25,270 nucleotides of DNA, taken from IMG/VR virus record IMGVR_UViG_3300024356_000040, positions 1 through 25,270 of that record. One strand, 5' to 3'. Shown piece after piece: positions 10,427 to 19,809 of the stretch. The first letter of the stretch is position 1; each line of letters opens with the position of its first letter. This DNA is from a virus. The position numbers and the translations under genes were made by a program. Below the pieces are notes generated by a model that saw only the letters and a program-made list of their open reading frames with translations, was not told the DNA's origin and did no database searches.

Positions 10427-13400
10427 TTAATAAGTTGTTGAAACAATAGTTGTAATACTTGCACCCAATTCAGCTGCTGTAATAGCCGAAACTATTTCAA
10501 CATCATCAACAGTTGCACCACTAATTAAGATTTCGTCCGATCTACTTTGAATCTCAAAAAGACTTCCGAATACCTGATTTGTTTGTTTTGGAACAATAAC
10601 AATATTTGCTAGGTCCGGAGCACAGGAATTTAAAATATAAGTTGTCAATTCGCTCATATAAAATCTATCTCCAAAGTCCCAATTGTTAATATCAAAGAAA
10701 TTGTTAATTGCACCTATTACTCTCACTTTTAAATCATTGTCGTTAATAGTTTTATTTGGGTTTTTCACTACCTTAAATGTTGCTTGTAATTTTGGATCAG
10801 CTTTAGATCCAAACAATACTTTATATTTGGCTGAATGGTAAACTATTTCGTCGCTGAGAGATTTAATCGCAGACAATGTTCCGCCAAACGTAGTTCTTAA
10901 TACTTCTGTATCTGGTGGAGTTGGTTCTGTAGATATTCCGCCCTGTAAATACATTCTGTAATCTTCGTCATATGATCTTACCAACATATATGTGTCAATA
11001 ATGTTACTCGATGAAGGATCAATTCTACGATAAGTTGTAGCATTGTGAACATACTGGAATTTTAAATTTCGACGGCCTAAAACTGCTTTGTAGGATGTAA
11101 CTAGATCTAATGTATTTGTTGTTCTATTAACTTGTTTAATCACGTCCTCGTCAACATCATAGAAATATATAAGTTGTCCGTCTGGATAAGTTGCAGTATC
11201 GTTAATATCAACAACTGATTCTTTTTCTAAAACTAACACAGAGTTAATTGAATTATCAATTAATGAGTAGTAAACTGTTCCGTACTGATCAACAGACTGT
11301 TTAAAAAACAAATAATTTAAAGACTGATCGTCGCCCACAATTGTTTCAAAAGATTCAGGATTATCAATTATTCCATCACTGTTAGAATCATAGAATGATA
11401 ATTTAATTTCTGAAGTACTTTCATATCCATCATCAAATTTTATAGTATCACTAATTTCAAAAGAAACATCTTGTTTTAATTCAGTTATAAAATCACTCGA
11501 TGTATTGATACCTAAAACTGTAACTGTATCTTTGACAACATTGCCTGTTTGATCATTGTAACGTTTTTCGTTGGCATCAAAATAAAATCTATTTTGTTGT
11601 AAACTTCCAAATATGTAATTTAACTTTCTTACTCTAACAGTATAGCTGTCAGCCTCTTTTACAAAAGCAACAATCCATGACGAGTCGACTCCGGTGTTTG
11701 AAATATCACCAGATTTGCCTAGAGTAAAATTATCAATTAAGTTTAAATTAGATGATGTTATAATCGACCATTGTAGTGTTTCAACATCGTATCTCAAGCC
11801 AAAATTTAAATTTTGATATGCTTGATTTACTATTTCGTTTTCTAAAGAAACATTTAAATCGTTTATAAATCTAGGAATAATTCTTGAAGCAATGGCTCCT
11901 GTTGGAACTGTTTTGTTTAATACAATAGGTCCCAATCCGTTAGTCAAAGCACCCCTTCCTGTGTTTGTGCCATCTCCAGTAATTTTAACAGCCTCTGCCC
12001 ATATCATATTAGTCTGTAAAGGATCTGTAGGATCTGCTGCTACCATTTCTCCGTTTTTAAATGCTTTGCCTTCTTCTGGTACAAACTTGATAAGAGATCC
12101 TACATAAAAATATTTTAATAGGTTAGTAGAATAGCTACCAACTTTTGTTAAAGATGAATCTACTGTATTTTTAAAGTATCCAGTTGGTGTTATTGTGGTG
12201 ACAGCTTCCCAAACGGTTTTATCGTCTGTGAATAAAATTTTATCAAATTTTGTAAAATAAAAATTATATACTTCGTTACTAGAAAACACAGGCTCGATGT
12301 AACCTCTTATAAAATTAATAATGTCTAGTCTATTATTAAATTTAAAAGTTAAAGTTTCTTCTGTTTCTTCTTTATAGATATAACCGTCATTAGCAAATAC
12401 ATTAACTGAACTGTATTTTCCAGACGCATCGATGATATCGTAGTTTCTAGATATTCCGCTAGAAGTTCTATTAATAGATTTTACTTTTAAAATATTTTGA
12501 GAACTAGTTAACGGTGCTAGATTATAATCTTCTGCGGTAATCATACGATTCTGTGTATAATATACAGCAGGAGCATTTGTTCTAATTGTATCGATATCTT
12601 CTGAAGCAGCAGAATTAGTGATAGTTGACTGTAGTGCCAACCCGATTGTTAGAGTATGAGCAACGCCAGAAGCATTTACATAATTAATGCTTATGTTGAT
12701 TCCTCGCAAATCGTTTGGATAAATTGTATATCTATATCCGTTGCTGGTTCTATAATAAACTCTAAAAGGGCCTTGTGGCAAATTACCATAGACTCCGTCA
12801 GCAAACACTAAATCAATGTTATCATTTTCTTTTGTGTTGACTGCATAGATATTTCTAACGTTCTGATTAACACTATTATAAGCAATATTATTTCCAACAA
12901 GGCTTGAAACTTTTGTCCATTCTTCTAATTGGGCTCCGGCTGCATTTAAAGAAAATAACCAAACATCGTTGTTATTAATGTTATTTGCATCAACTGCAAT
13001 TTTTTCATTAGTAGTAGGAGCATCTATGCTAAAATCAGCAAGTTGCATAGTGCCTTGTTTAAACATTAAAAAGAATCCAGTATTTGCTGAACCAGGTCCA
13101 GTGCTATCATTACGATAAACAAAACCTAACTGGTTGCCCGGCACTGGTGGTTCTTCGTAGATATTTTCACTGTTAGCAAATGCTGTAGAAACTATCTCAA
13201 AAGGCATTCCTCTAGAAGCAACAGATTTACTAAAAGAAAACAAAGGAACGTCAGCAGTGGTTGTTCTAAAACGATACTGTTCTGTTGGAATTCCTTGAAT
13301 TGTAGCAGATCCTTGGCTTCGACCAAACTCTGTGTTATCTGCCATTGCAGAATTTAAAACTAGAATAAACTGTTCTAACCAGTTAGTGTTTGTTGGGTCA

Positions 13401-13834
13401 TTCCAAGAAATAACCTGTTGCGAAAGATTTTTTCCGTTGCTGTCAACAATACTATCTGTAGTAGTCACTGATGTAAATTTTAACAGACCGCTAGCAGCTA
13501 TATTTCTTTTAGCGTTATAGGAAAGCATACGAGCAATCCTTAACACGCTTTCTTTTGTTTCCGCAAGTTCAATAAAATTCTCACGGCTAGCAAGATCAAT
13601 GCGGAAGGATAGGCTTTGACCTAAGAATGCAATAGCGTCAATAAGCGCCATATATTCGCTAGATTCGATATAATCGTTAAAATCTTCTGGGTAGTTTTCA
13701 CGCAGATACGTGATGATAACGCGGCGTAGATTTTCAAAGTCGTAAGATTTGAAATCCGCATTTTTAAATGTCTGATATATTCTAGTCCAGTCTTGGTTTA
13801 GAATTAAATTATTTTGTCTGCTTGTAGTAGTCAT
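10427..13834 (-). CDS. 6: Baseplate wedge protein gp6 (baseplate J-like family)
   Basis: gp6 forms the inner ring that links baseplate wedges around the hub in T4-like phages. The N-terminus is diagnostic: DWTRIYQTFKNADFKSYDF at residues 15-33, then an acidic ESSEYMALIDAIAFLGQSLS segment and LASRENFIELAETKESVLRI, all typical of the gp6/J-like fold. The C-terminus (FFDINNWDFGDRFYMSELTT and a final beta-rich EILISGATVDD stretch) also fits the family. At 1135 residues it is much longer than T4 gp6 (about 660), with the extra length in the central beta-rich region. An AGGGA ribosome binding site (13841-13845) lies 6 nt before the ATG at 13834 and supports this start. The giant gene follows after 5 bp and gp25 precedes it with a 46-bp gap, the longest spacing in the operon. 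Confidence 0.93.
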   Translation of the reverse strand: MTTTSRQNNLILNQDWTRIYQTFKNADFKSYDFENLRRVIITYLRENYPEDFNDYIESSEYMALIDAIAFLGQSLSFRIDLASRENFIELAETKESVLRIARMLSYNAKRNIAASGLLKFTSVTTTDSIVDSNGKNLSQQVISWNDPTNTNWLEQFILVLNSAMADNTEFGRSQGSATIQGIPTEQYRFRTTTADVPLFSFSKSVASRGMPFEIVSTAFANSENIYEEPPVPGNQLGFVYRNDSTGPGSANTGFFLMFKQGTMQLADFSIDAPTTNEKIAVDANNINNNDVWLFSLNAAGAQLEEWTKVSSLVGNNIAYNSVNQNVRNIYAVNTKENDNIDLVFADGVYGNLPQGPFRVYYRTSNGYRYTIYPNDLRGINISINYVNASGVAHTLTIGLALQSTITNSAASEDIDTIRTNAPAVYYTQNRMITAEDYNLAPLTSSQNILKVKSINRTSSGISRNYDIIDASGKYSSVNVFANDGYIYKEETEETLTFKFNNRLDIINFIRGYIEPVFSSNEVYNFYFTKFDKILFTDDKTVWEAVTTITPTGYFKNTVDSSLTKVGSYSTNLLKYFYVGSLIKFVPEEGKAFKNGEMVAADPTDPLQTNMIWAEAVKITGDGTNTGRGALTNGLGPIVLNKTVPTGAIASRIIPRFINDLNVSLENEIVNQAYQNLNFGLRYDVETLQWSIITSSNLNLIDNFTLGKSGDISNTGVDSSWIVAFVKEADSYTVRVRKLNYIFGSLQQNRFYFDANEKRYNDQTGNVVKDTVTVLGINTSSDFITELKQDVSFEISDTIKFDDGYESTSEIKLSFYDSNSDGIIDNPESFETIVGDDQSLNYLFFKQSVDQYGTVYYSLIDNSINSVLVLEKESVVDINDTATYPDGQLIYFYDVDEDVIKQVNRTTNTLDLVTSYKAVLGRRNLKFQYVHNATTYRRIDPSSSNIIDTYMLVRSYDEDYRMYLQGGISTEPTPPDTEVLRTTFGGTLSAIKSLSDEIVYHSAKYKVLFGSKADPKLQATFKVVKNPNKTINDNDLKVRVIGAINNFFDINNWDFGDRFYMSELTTYILNSCAPDLANIVIVPKQTNQVFGSLFEIQSRSDEILISGATVDDVEIVSAITAAELGASITTIVSTTY

Positions 13835-13885
13835 TTCCTATCCCTATACCAATATTTACCATAAAAATTATGTGGGTATTTTATA
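13835..13885 (-). promoter_or_regulatory. gp25-gp6 gap with gp6 ribosome binding site and a possible TATAAAATA promoter box
   Basis: This is the only gap above 5 bp in the leftward operon. AGGGA at 13841-13845 is a good ribosome binding site, 6 nt from the gp6 ATG. TATAAAATA, read on the minus strand at 13877-13885, overlaps the gp25 stop. It resembles the T4 late box TATAAATA with one extra A, or a generic -10 element. The ribosome binding site is convincing; the promoter is only a possibility because AT-rich DNA yields such strings by chance. Confidence 0.35.
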
Positions 13886-14318
13886 CTATGATAGAATTGT
13901 TTTTATCAAAATTAAACGTCATACGCTCACTAATATTAAATGGAACGTAAACGATATCTGCTTGAATTCTTATTCCTTGATCTGTAGTATCGATTTGAAT
14001 CTCATTAACTGCTATTCTAGGATCGTAATTGATAATATCTTCGACGTCTTTTGCAATAATTTTTTTAACTTCTTCAGTGAACTGCTCAAATAACATATCC
14101 CAGATGACTGTACCAAACTCTGGGTTTTCTAATTTTTCTCCTTTGCGGATATAAAAATGATTTATTAGATCTTGTTTAACTAGATCAATGTCATAAAGTT
14201 TATAATTTTTTGCTCCGTTTGAAGAACTAAATCCCCTATAGGTAAAAGTTCCGTAATTAGTAGTAACTTGTGCATTTGATGTTGCAACTGTTTTTTGATT
14301 ATAAATTTTTGTTCCCAT
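13881..14318 (-). CDS. 25: Baseplate wedge protein gp25 (GPW/gp25 family)
   Basis: gp25 is a small conserved wedge protein that, with gp6 and gp53, forms the core around the hub and starts sheath assembly; the family extends to phage P2 gpW-like and type VI secretion TssE proteins. Here it has 145 residues. The family hallmark is clear at about residues 42-78: LYDIDLVKQDLINHF, then RKGEKLENPEFGTVIWDMLF, matching the expected glycine-x-R-x-x-x-P-x-F-G-T and W-D pattern. After this come an amphipathic helix (FTEEVKKIIAKDVEDII) and a beta-rich end. The 30-40 residues before the hallmark are a Thr/Asn/Gly-rich extension. The ATG at 14318 is 2 bp beyond the gp5 stop, which implies translational coupling. 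Confidence 0.93.
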   Translation of the reverse strand: MGTKIYNQKTVATSNAQVTTNYGTFTYRGFSSSNGAKNYKLYDIDLVKQDLINHFYIRKGEKLENPEFGTVIWDMLFEQFTEEVKKIIAKDVEDIINYDPRIAVNEIQIDTTDQGIRIQADIVYVPFNISERMTFNFDKNNSIIV

Positions 14319-14320
14319 AA

Positions 14321-15931
14321 TTAGTCTGCATCCCTATCTGTTTTATCTGGAGTCAATTGTTCTGGTGCTTGATTCTCGTGCAAGGCCCAAGGTTCGTGCA
14401 TCGGTATGCGTTTCATAAAGCTCTGAACAACCCCAGCTTGATACTTTTTAGTTTCCCAACTAGATGTTGTACTTGTTGCAGGGTTATCTCTTAGGTCGTA
14501 TGGTTTAACAAAATCTGCAACTTCTGCAGGTGTTGCATTAGTTGTATCGTTTAAGTGGATTGTTGGAGCCGTTTCTATAATTTGTGCTCCAGAACCTATG
14601 CTTAAATCTCCGGTAGAACTAACTCTAAGTTCACCACCGGCAGCAATATCAAAGTTAGTGTTTGTAGAAAATTTTGTTGCAGCACCAATAAGAATATCTA
14701 GATTAGATCCTACGGTCAGTTTTGCATCCTTATTAATTAAAAACTCCATATCTGAGCCTATTTCAGCGTGCCACTTTCCTGTCTCTGTTCTAAAGTTCAT
14801 ATTGCGGCCACACTCAAAATTGATATCTCTATCAGCACGTAGATTTAAATCATTTTGTGTATGAATGCTGATGCTGTCTTGGGCATAGATATCAATTTTA
14901 CCATTACTGGTCATTTCAATCCAAGCTGTTCCTCTTGCATTAGCAATATAAATGATATCTTCAGAATTATGCATTAACAACTGGTGACCAGTTCTGGTCC
15001 TAATTCTAAAATATTCTCCGTAAGGAACTTCCGGTTCATATTTTTCTTTGTCGTTTAATAAGTCAATATATTTTACAGGACCATCTGCTGCTGCTGTTGC
15101 TCGATGATATCTATCATCTCCATCATCCATTACAATTTGTGTTCCGCCTAAACGACTGACTGGTACAGGGTCCGACTGACTATCTGATTTTCCTACTTTT
15201 GCTTTCTTAGCATTAGTTCGTCTATCAACTGGTCCTGGTGTTGAAATACCAAATACCATAGATGGTGCTTCTCTTCGTGGAGACGAATTAACAACTCCTC
15301 TAACATCGTCTTCTAATAAACCTTGTTCTAAGAATCTATCGGCAATAGGATGTACAACTTTTTTAATTTTTTCCGGATTAATTTCTTGGTCTTTATCTGC
15401 ATTTAGACGTTTGTTAATTTCTGCAACTGGCAACGGCAACGGTTTACCATCTAAGGATTTCATTGGACCGTATCGTGCTTTATCTGTAGCATCTAAAGAA
15501 TTTTCAGTTGATCCAGCAATAGCTGGAACCATATTATTAATGTATCTACCAGGTGCGCAGGCAAACCAAAATCCTTGAGCAGGATCTCCGTTTAAAAATA
15601 ATACTAAAACGTTAACACCAATGTCTGGAGGCACAAACCACATACCATAAGATTTTTGTGTGTCGTTATATCCGTCAATTGTTGAACTGGCGCCATCATT
15701 CTTACCCATAAACTCAAAAGGTGTATGGCCAAAGAACGGCGGAGCATATTTTACAATATACGTTTCGGCATCTTCGCCGGAGGTATTTGCTTGGTCTTTT
15801 AATAAATTAACTTCTAAAGATCCCATAAACGTAGGATCTAAATGACTAATAACCCTCGCAAGATATATTCCGTTACCAAGAGTACCGGAACGTCCTTCAT
15901 TTTCTGCTGAGGGTCTTTGTAATTCTGCCAT
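14321..15931 (-). CDS. 5: Baseplate central spike protein gp5 (OB-fold plus beta-helix, no visible lysozyme domain)
   Basis: gp5 trimers form the membrane-puncturing needle under the tail tube. Residues about 20-130 match the gp5/VgrG OB-fold: GIYLARVISHLDPTFMGSLE, then a loop with PPFFGHTPFE and MWFVPPDIGVNVLVLFLNGD. Residues about 280-450 are short beta repeats with an alternating pattern (GKIDIYAQDSISIHTQNDLN, RADRDINFECGRNMNF, GSNLDILIG, GDLSIGSGA), the trimeric beta-helix of spikes. The C-terminal RIPMHEPWALHENQAPEQ is typical of gp5 in environmental T4-like phages. The T4 protein (575 aa) carries a lysozyme domain between OB-fold and helix. Here that space (about 140-250) is a charged, proline-rich linker with no evident muramidase motif. 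The start overlaps the upstream stop by one base (TAATG). Confidence 0.92.
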   Translation of the reverse strand: MAELQRPSAENEGRSGTLGNGIYLARVISHLDPTFMGSLEVNLLKDQANTSGEDAETYIVKYAPPFFGHTPFEFMGKNDGASSTIDGYNDTQKSYGMWFVPPDIGVNVLVLFLNGDPAQGFWFACAPGRYINNMVPAIAGSTENSLDATDKARYGPMKSLDGKPLPLPVAEINKRLNADKDQEINPEKIKKVVHPIADRFLEQGLLEDDVRGVVNSSPRREAPSMVFGISTPGPVDRRTNAKKAKVGKSDSQSDPVPVSRLGGTQIVMDDGDDRYHRATAAADGPVKYIDLLNDKEKYEPEVPYGEYFRIRTRTGHQLLMHNSEDIIYIANARGTAWIEMTSNGKIDIYAQDSISIHTQNDLNLRADRDINFECGRNMNFRTETGKWHAEIGSDMEFLINKDAKLTVGSNLDILIGAATKFSTNTNFDIAAGGELRVSSTGDLSIGSGAQIIETAPTIHLNDTTNATPAEVADFVKPYDLRDNPATSTTSSWETKKYQAGVVQSFMKRIPMHEPWALHENQAPEQLTPDKTDRDAD

Positions 15932-18372
15932 TATTGTTGTCCTAGGTCTCTATAATATCTGTAACCAGCAACAGGTTTTGTTTTGTTAGATGTTGTCACG
16001 GTTTGTGTAGTTTGCCCAGATTGTCCAGTATTTCCATTAGCGGTTGCTGTATCTGTTGTTGAATTTGACGATGATGCAGCATCGTCAACAACTGATGTAT
16101 CTTTAGGCTCAGCATCACTAATCTCAGTAGCTTGATTATCTGTTCTAGAAATTGGTCCAGGTGTATCACCTGTTACAGAATTAATCTCAGGTCCCTGTGG
16201 TCCTGGCATTCTTAAACATTTTAATTTCTGTTTCCAAAATCCATCTGAAAAGTAATTTTCTACCATATTAACACGATATATACCACCGAACGGACTTTCT
16301 TTTCCTGCAATTGAAAAATCGTATAAGCCTGTGGTTTCATTTACATCAGACGGTGTTCTAAATGTTAGATATACATAGACGTTTCCACTTTCGTAGTTCA
16401 TTGTACCATCGTTTGTAATCTGAGAAGTTTCGCTGGGAGCTCCGGAAAAATATCCTCCCATACCGCTGTCAACCAACCAATACGGATCGCCAAGGATTTC
16501 CAAATCAACAGTAACTAAGTCTGCACTATTTCCAGAAAGGAAAGCATATTGAAAGTTTTCAGCAACATTCTGTTCAGTTGATTTAGATCCTGCACCACCT
16601 TTAAGTCCTTCAAGTAATTTAGGATCTCTTTTTTTCCTAGCTCTGCCCATTGGAGCTGCCTGTGCGCTGGCATCTTGACCTTGCCCGCTTTTTGTAGAAC
16701 TGTTAGTTCTTTCAGCAGGCCCTTGTTGGTCTTGGTTGGCTGTTGTTGCAGCCTTGCTTTCAGGAGAAGGATTTGCCCCTGTAAAAAATAAATTGTTAAT
16801 GTTTATGTCAAATTTTAATATATCAACGTTCTGACCTGTGTAGATATATTGATAATGTTTACATACACTCTTTTGTAGTTCAGCATAACCAACAGGTGCT
16901 GCTGACGGATTTGCAAATATAGATTGATGCACGAAATAAGGAACAACTCTATATGTTATTTTTTTTGCATAATCTCCAATTAAATCGTCATAGTTTAACA
17001 ATTTCATTTGTACATCTAGTTTAAACCATTTAATATAACCTTCTGGGGTTAGATTAGCTTTTGATATTGCATCTGATGCATAATTAGAACTAAGCACAAT
17101 TTGATTTATAATTGAAGTTAAAGTTTGATCCTGTGAAAAATGAAATGCTCTCAACTTAGGATCAATGGTCATATTATCTCGTTTAACAACACCAGTCTTT
17201 GGATCATACTGATCTTGAGCACGTTTAAAAATATGATTACCGCCTCTAGTTTGATCAAATCCTAAGCTAGCAAGCCCAATAGGATTAACTGGTTTACTAT
17301 CTGCTTCTTCAAAGTCTGCTGTTTGTTCTGCTAACATCCTTTGCTGTTCAGTCATTGCAGGATTAACTGTTGCTCGATTTGTCTTAGGAGGATTGCCTGC
17401 GGTCGAATACAGGTCGCTGGCAAGTATAGGGAACTCAATATGGTATTCGTCTTGTTCCTTAATCTGCTGTTCTTTTTTTAATCTATATTCATTATCATTT
17501 AATACTGCTGCAAGACTTTTATCTCCTGTGCTTAGTACTTCAACTACATTACCTACACCATTTTGTTTTCCAAAGATTTTTATATCTTTGAAAGTTGTAT
17601 TCATTGCGTCTGAAAAACCTTGATGGTTGTATGGAATACCTTCTACTTTATAGCTGCTTCCTCCCTCGTTTACACTAAATTTCATAGAAACCAATTTTAG
17701 TGTAAAATATTTCGATTTAACAGCTTTGATTGAAACTCCTAATTCGTCAAAACCTTGAATGTCCATTTTTAACAAATATGGAGTATTGTCTAGATAATTT
17801 GCATAGCCAGAGTTTACTGCGGCAACCTGCATACTTTGTAAAAGTAATCCCATACTGTAGGGTTCGTAGATGTCAAATTCAAATTTAATAGCATTACTGT
17901 TTCCTGTTTTTTCAGTTGAACCAATAATACATTTCATTTGAAAATTATTAACATAATATTCAGGTGTACCATAAAATGTTTTTACACGTTGTTCATCAAA
18001 TCTTCCAGCTGAAGAAAATACAATGTTTTTTAAATCGGCTGGTGAATTTCTATATGACGACGGGTTATTAAATTGTGCAGGAGTTAAACAAGCCAATGTC
18101 CATAACACATTAACAGAAGCAAATTGTTCCATTGGGTTTGGTTTAACATTTGGCAAATTAGGAACTGCACTACCCGCTGTAGTTTTTGTATCAGGAAGTA
18201 TTGATGATTGCCCGTTTCTTAAAAAGTTTGTTGCACCGCCTGCAACTAAATTTGTAATATTAGATACTGACCCTATGTTAATAGTAGAATTTACAGGGTT
18301 AGGAATAATAGGAGTACCGTCGGGCTTTTTTACTTCTAATGCTTTTCCAAGATAATCTAAAATAGATGCCAT
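15931..18372 (-). CDS. Large baseplate hub protein (gp27-like by position and domain pattern)
   Basis: This 813-residue protein lies between gp53 and the gp5 spike. In T4-type baseplates the partner of gp5 is the hub gp27, so the location suggests the hub role. Visible parts are: a low-complexity Asn/Pro/Gly/Thr N-terminus (1-90); a beta-rich domain (about 110-275) with NNFQMKCIIGSTEKTG and IYEPYSMGLLLQSMQVAA; a second domain (about 400-530) with KLRAFHFSQDQTLTSIINQI and YTGQNVDILKFDININNLFF; a polar linker (535-600) rich in Gln/Ser/Lys with GRARKKRDPK; a third beta domain (605-735) with GDPYWLVDSGMGGYF and ENYFSDGFWKQKLKCLRMPG; and a Ser/Thr/Gln-rich tail (738-813). Two tandem tube-like domains followed by a spike gene fit gp27, but it is about twice the length of T4 gp27 (391 aa), so the assignment is provisional. 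It has a 2-bp gap from gp53. Confidence 0.6.
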   Translation of the reverse strand: MASILDYLGKALEVKKPDGTPIIPNPVNSTINIGSVSNITNLVAGGATNFLRNGQSSILPDTKTTAGSAVPNLPNVKPNPMEQFASVNVLWTLACLTPAQFNNPSSYRNSPADLKNIVFSSAGRFDEQRVKTFYGTPEYYVNNFQMKCIIGSTEKTGNSNAIKFEFDIYEPYSMGLLLQSMQVAAVNSGYANYLDNTPYLLKMDIQGFDELGVSIKAVKSKYFTLKLVSMKFSVNEGGSSYKVEGIPYNHQGFSDAMNTTFKDIKIFGKQNGVGNVVEVLSTGDKSLAAVLNDNEYRLKKEQQIKEQDEYHIEFPILASDLYSTAGNPPKTNRATVNPAMTEQQRMLAEQTADFEEADSKPVNPIGLASLGFDQTRGGNHIFKRAQDQYDPKTGVVKRDNMTIDPKLRAFHFSQDQTLTSIINQIVLSSNYASDAISKANLTPEGYIKWFKLDVQMKLLNYDDLIGDYAKKITYRVVPYFVHQSIFANPSAAPVGYAELQKSVCKHYQYIYTGQNVDILKFDININNLFFTGANPSPESKAATTANQDQQGPAERTNSSTKSGQGQDASAQAAPMGRARKKRDPKLLEGLKGGAGSKSTEQNVAENFQYAFLSGNSADLVTVDLEILGDPYWLVDSGMGGYFSGAPSETSQITNDGTMNYESGNVYVYLTFRTPSDVNETTGLYDFSIAGKESPFGGIYRVNMVENYFSDGFWKQKLKCLRMPGPQGPEINSVTGDTPGPISRTDNQATEISDAEPKDTSVVDDAASSSNSTTDTATANGNTGQSGQTTQTVTTSNKTKPVAGYRYYRDLGQQ

Positions 18373-18374
18373 AT

Positions 18375-18674
18375 TTAGACTCCTAAGAATTTTTCTAAGT
18401 TAGTTTTTTTAGGAAGATAGATTGTTGTTCCAGGAGTAAAATCGTAAATTGGATCTTTTAACACGCTCATATTTCTTTGAACGAAAACCCACCATAACTT
18501 AGCATCGCCGTATACATCGTATGCTAACAAATCAGGTCTGTGTTTATATTGATTTTCTATAATATAACGAAAATCATCTGCTTCTGCTGGAACAGGTCGA
18601 ATGTTCAGCAATTCCATATATAAAGAATTCTGAGGAGTAGTTAACCAAGGACTTGTTTTAGAATATTTTGCCAT
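18375..18674 (-). CDS. 53: Baseplate wedge protein gp53 (LysM-like)
   Basis: gp53 is a small wedge protein that joins neighbouring wedges to the hub in T4-like baseplates. The family core is plain at residues 45-90: HRPDLLAYDVYGDAKLWWVF, an asparagine at residue 68, then DPIYDFTPGTTIYLPKK. The YG-DA-LWWVF-x-x-x-N pattern and the following proline/glycine-rich strand resemble T4 gp53 (IYGNPQLYWVLLMCN) and the LysM-like fold assigned to it. At 99 residues it is about half of T4 gp53 (196 aa) and lacks the C-terminal half, as do many wedge proteins in non-coliphage relatives. Its ATG is 2 nt downstream of the preceding gene's stop codon, and the hub gene follows after 2 bp. Confidence 0.88.
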   Translation of the reverse strand: MAKYSKTSPWLTTPQNSLYMELLNIRPVPAEADDFRYIIENQYKHRPDLLAYDVYGDAKLWWVFVQRNMSVLKDPIYDFTPGTTIYLPKKTNLEKFLGV

Positions 18675-18675
18675 A

Positions 18676-19809
18676 TTATAGATATCCTACACCACCGCCA
18701 CTGGCCTTCATAGACATTCCGCCACTGGCGTAATCTTGTAAACTGAATTGACGTAGACGCTGTCTGCTGTATATAGGAGCAACGGTTACTGTTATAGTGC
18801 TAACAACAGGAACCCACGTATTTGTTTTCCACTTGTCGCAGTGAATGTAGTTTACATCGTCTTTTAAGTCTACCGAAAAAGATTTTACAATTACAGGAAT
18901 GTTATCAAAAACACTAGCACCGTAACCAGATAAATTACATACCAACGGTGGATTTCCTGCGTATGCTCCTTGACCAAAGAACATTTTAGTTGCTGTTTTA
19001 AAGAATGTAGTTGCTGCAATCCAATATGCTGCATCAGATTCTGTTTCGCAGGTAAAATCTCCACTAATCTGAATATCATCCACAACACTATTTTTGTAAG
19101 AGTGTACTTGGTAGTTACTGTGAATCATACTTTGAGAATTGTATTCTGCCTTTGTTGATACAGTTATATTTGGATTATAAGGCCAAACAACTCCTCCTGT
19201 ATTTTTTAAAAGTTCAAACATCGGACTATTAAAAGTATTCCATTGGCAATTAATTCTTACACGCCAATCATTTCCAGGATTTGTGTTTAATTTTATAGCC
19301 GTGCCTTGTTTAACAAATGCATCTGCTCCCGATGGAATGTTTGCTCCTCGCTTTAGACTAAGTATATTGTTGAGCATTCCAGCTGTCTTACTAATTCCTG
19401 TTGCTAATGCCATTAGGCCGCCGCCAACAGAACCTCCAGCTAATTTGTTTAACCCCCCGGAGATGTCTGCTGCTATGTTACTAGTCGAACCTGCTACAGA
19501 TTGCAAAGAATTAATTGCTCCTCCAACCTTACTCTGGACTTCAGACGAAATGTTTCCTAAACCAGAAATACCACCTAGTGATCCGGAAGCACTTCCTGCT
19601 AAACTTTTAATATTTCCTGTTAGCCCGTTAAGTCCTGACCCAATTTCTCCCGACAAGGAAGAAATTTTACTGTTTAAATCAATTTTCGATAGCTCAGAAA
19701 AAGAACTAGTCATTGCAGAGCCAGCTTCGTTTGAAGCCTGTGAAACGCTCTGCGATATGTTTGATACCAATTGAGCAAGAGGATTAATAGATAAAGACAT
19801 TTTGAGCAT
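18676..19809 (-). CDS. Baseplate tail-tube cap/initiator protein (gp48/gp54-like)
   Basis: gp48 and gp54 form the platform on the baseplate from which the tail tube polymerises and are themselves tube-protein-like. This 377-residue protein is close to T4 gp48 in length (364). The first 160 residues are Ser/Gly/Ala/Asn-rich with repeated SLSGEIGSGLNGL-, GSASGSLGGISGL-type segments. The rest is a beta-rich tube-like domain: NDWRVRINCQWNTFNSPMFE, KNTGGVVWPYNPNITVSTKA, YQVHSYKNSVVDDIQISGDF, ESDAAYWIAATTFFKTATKM, WVPVVSTITVTVAPIYSRQR. It is the first gene of the leftward operon, before gp53 and the hub. The start is ambiguous: AAGGA (19813-19817) is only 3 nt from the ATG at 19809, but 12 nt from an in-frame ATG at 19800, which would remove three residues. 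gp48 versus gp54 cannot be settled from sequence alone. Confidence 0.78.
   Translation of the reverse strand: MLKMSLSINPLAQLVSNISQSVSQASNEAGSAMTSSFSELSKIDLNSKISSLSGEIGSGLNGLTGNIKSLAGSASGSLGGISGLGNISSEVQSKVGGAINSLQSVAGSTSNIAADISGGLNKLAGGSVGGGLMALATGISKTAGMLNNILSLKRGANIPSGADAFVKQGTAIKLNTNPGNDWRVRINCQWNTFNSPMFELLKNTGGVVWPYNPNITVSTKAEYNSQSMIHSNYQVHSYKNSVVDDIQISGDFTCETESDAAYWIAATTFFKTATKMFFGQGAYAGNPPLVCNLSGYGASVFDNIPVIVKSFSVDLKDDVNYIHCDKWKTNTWVPVVSTITVTVAPIYSRQRLRQFSLQDYASGGMSMKASGGGVGYL

Noticed and set aside
19283-19774. 163-codon plus-strand frame opposite the tail-tube-cap gene
   Set aside because: Mirror of the Ser/Gly/Ala-rich region of the real gene, which depletes stops on the other strand; proline-rich nonsense composition.
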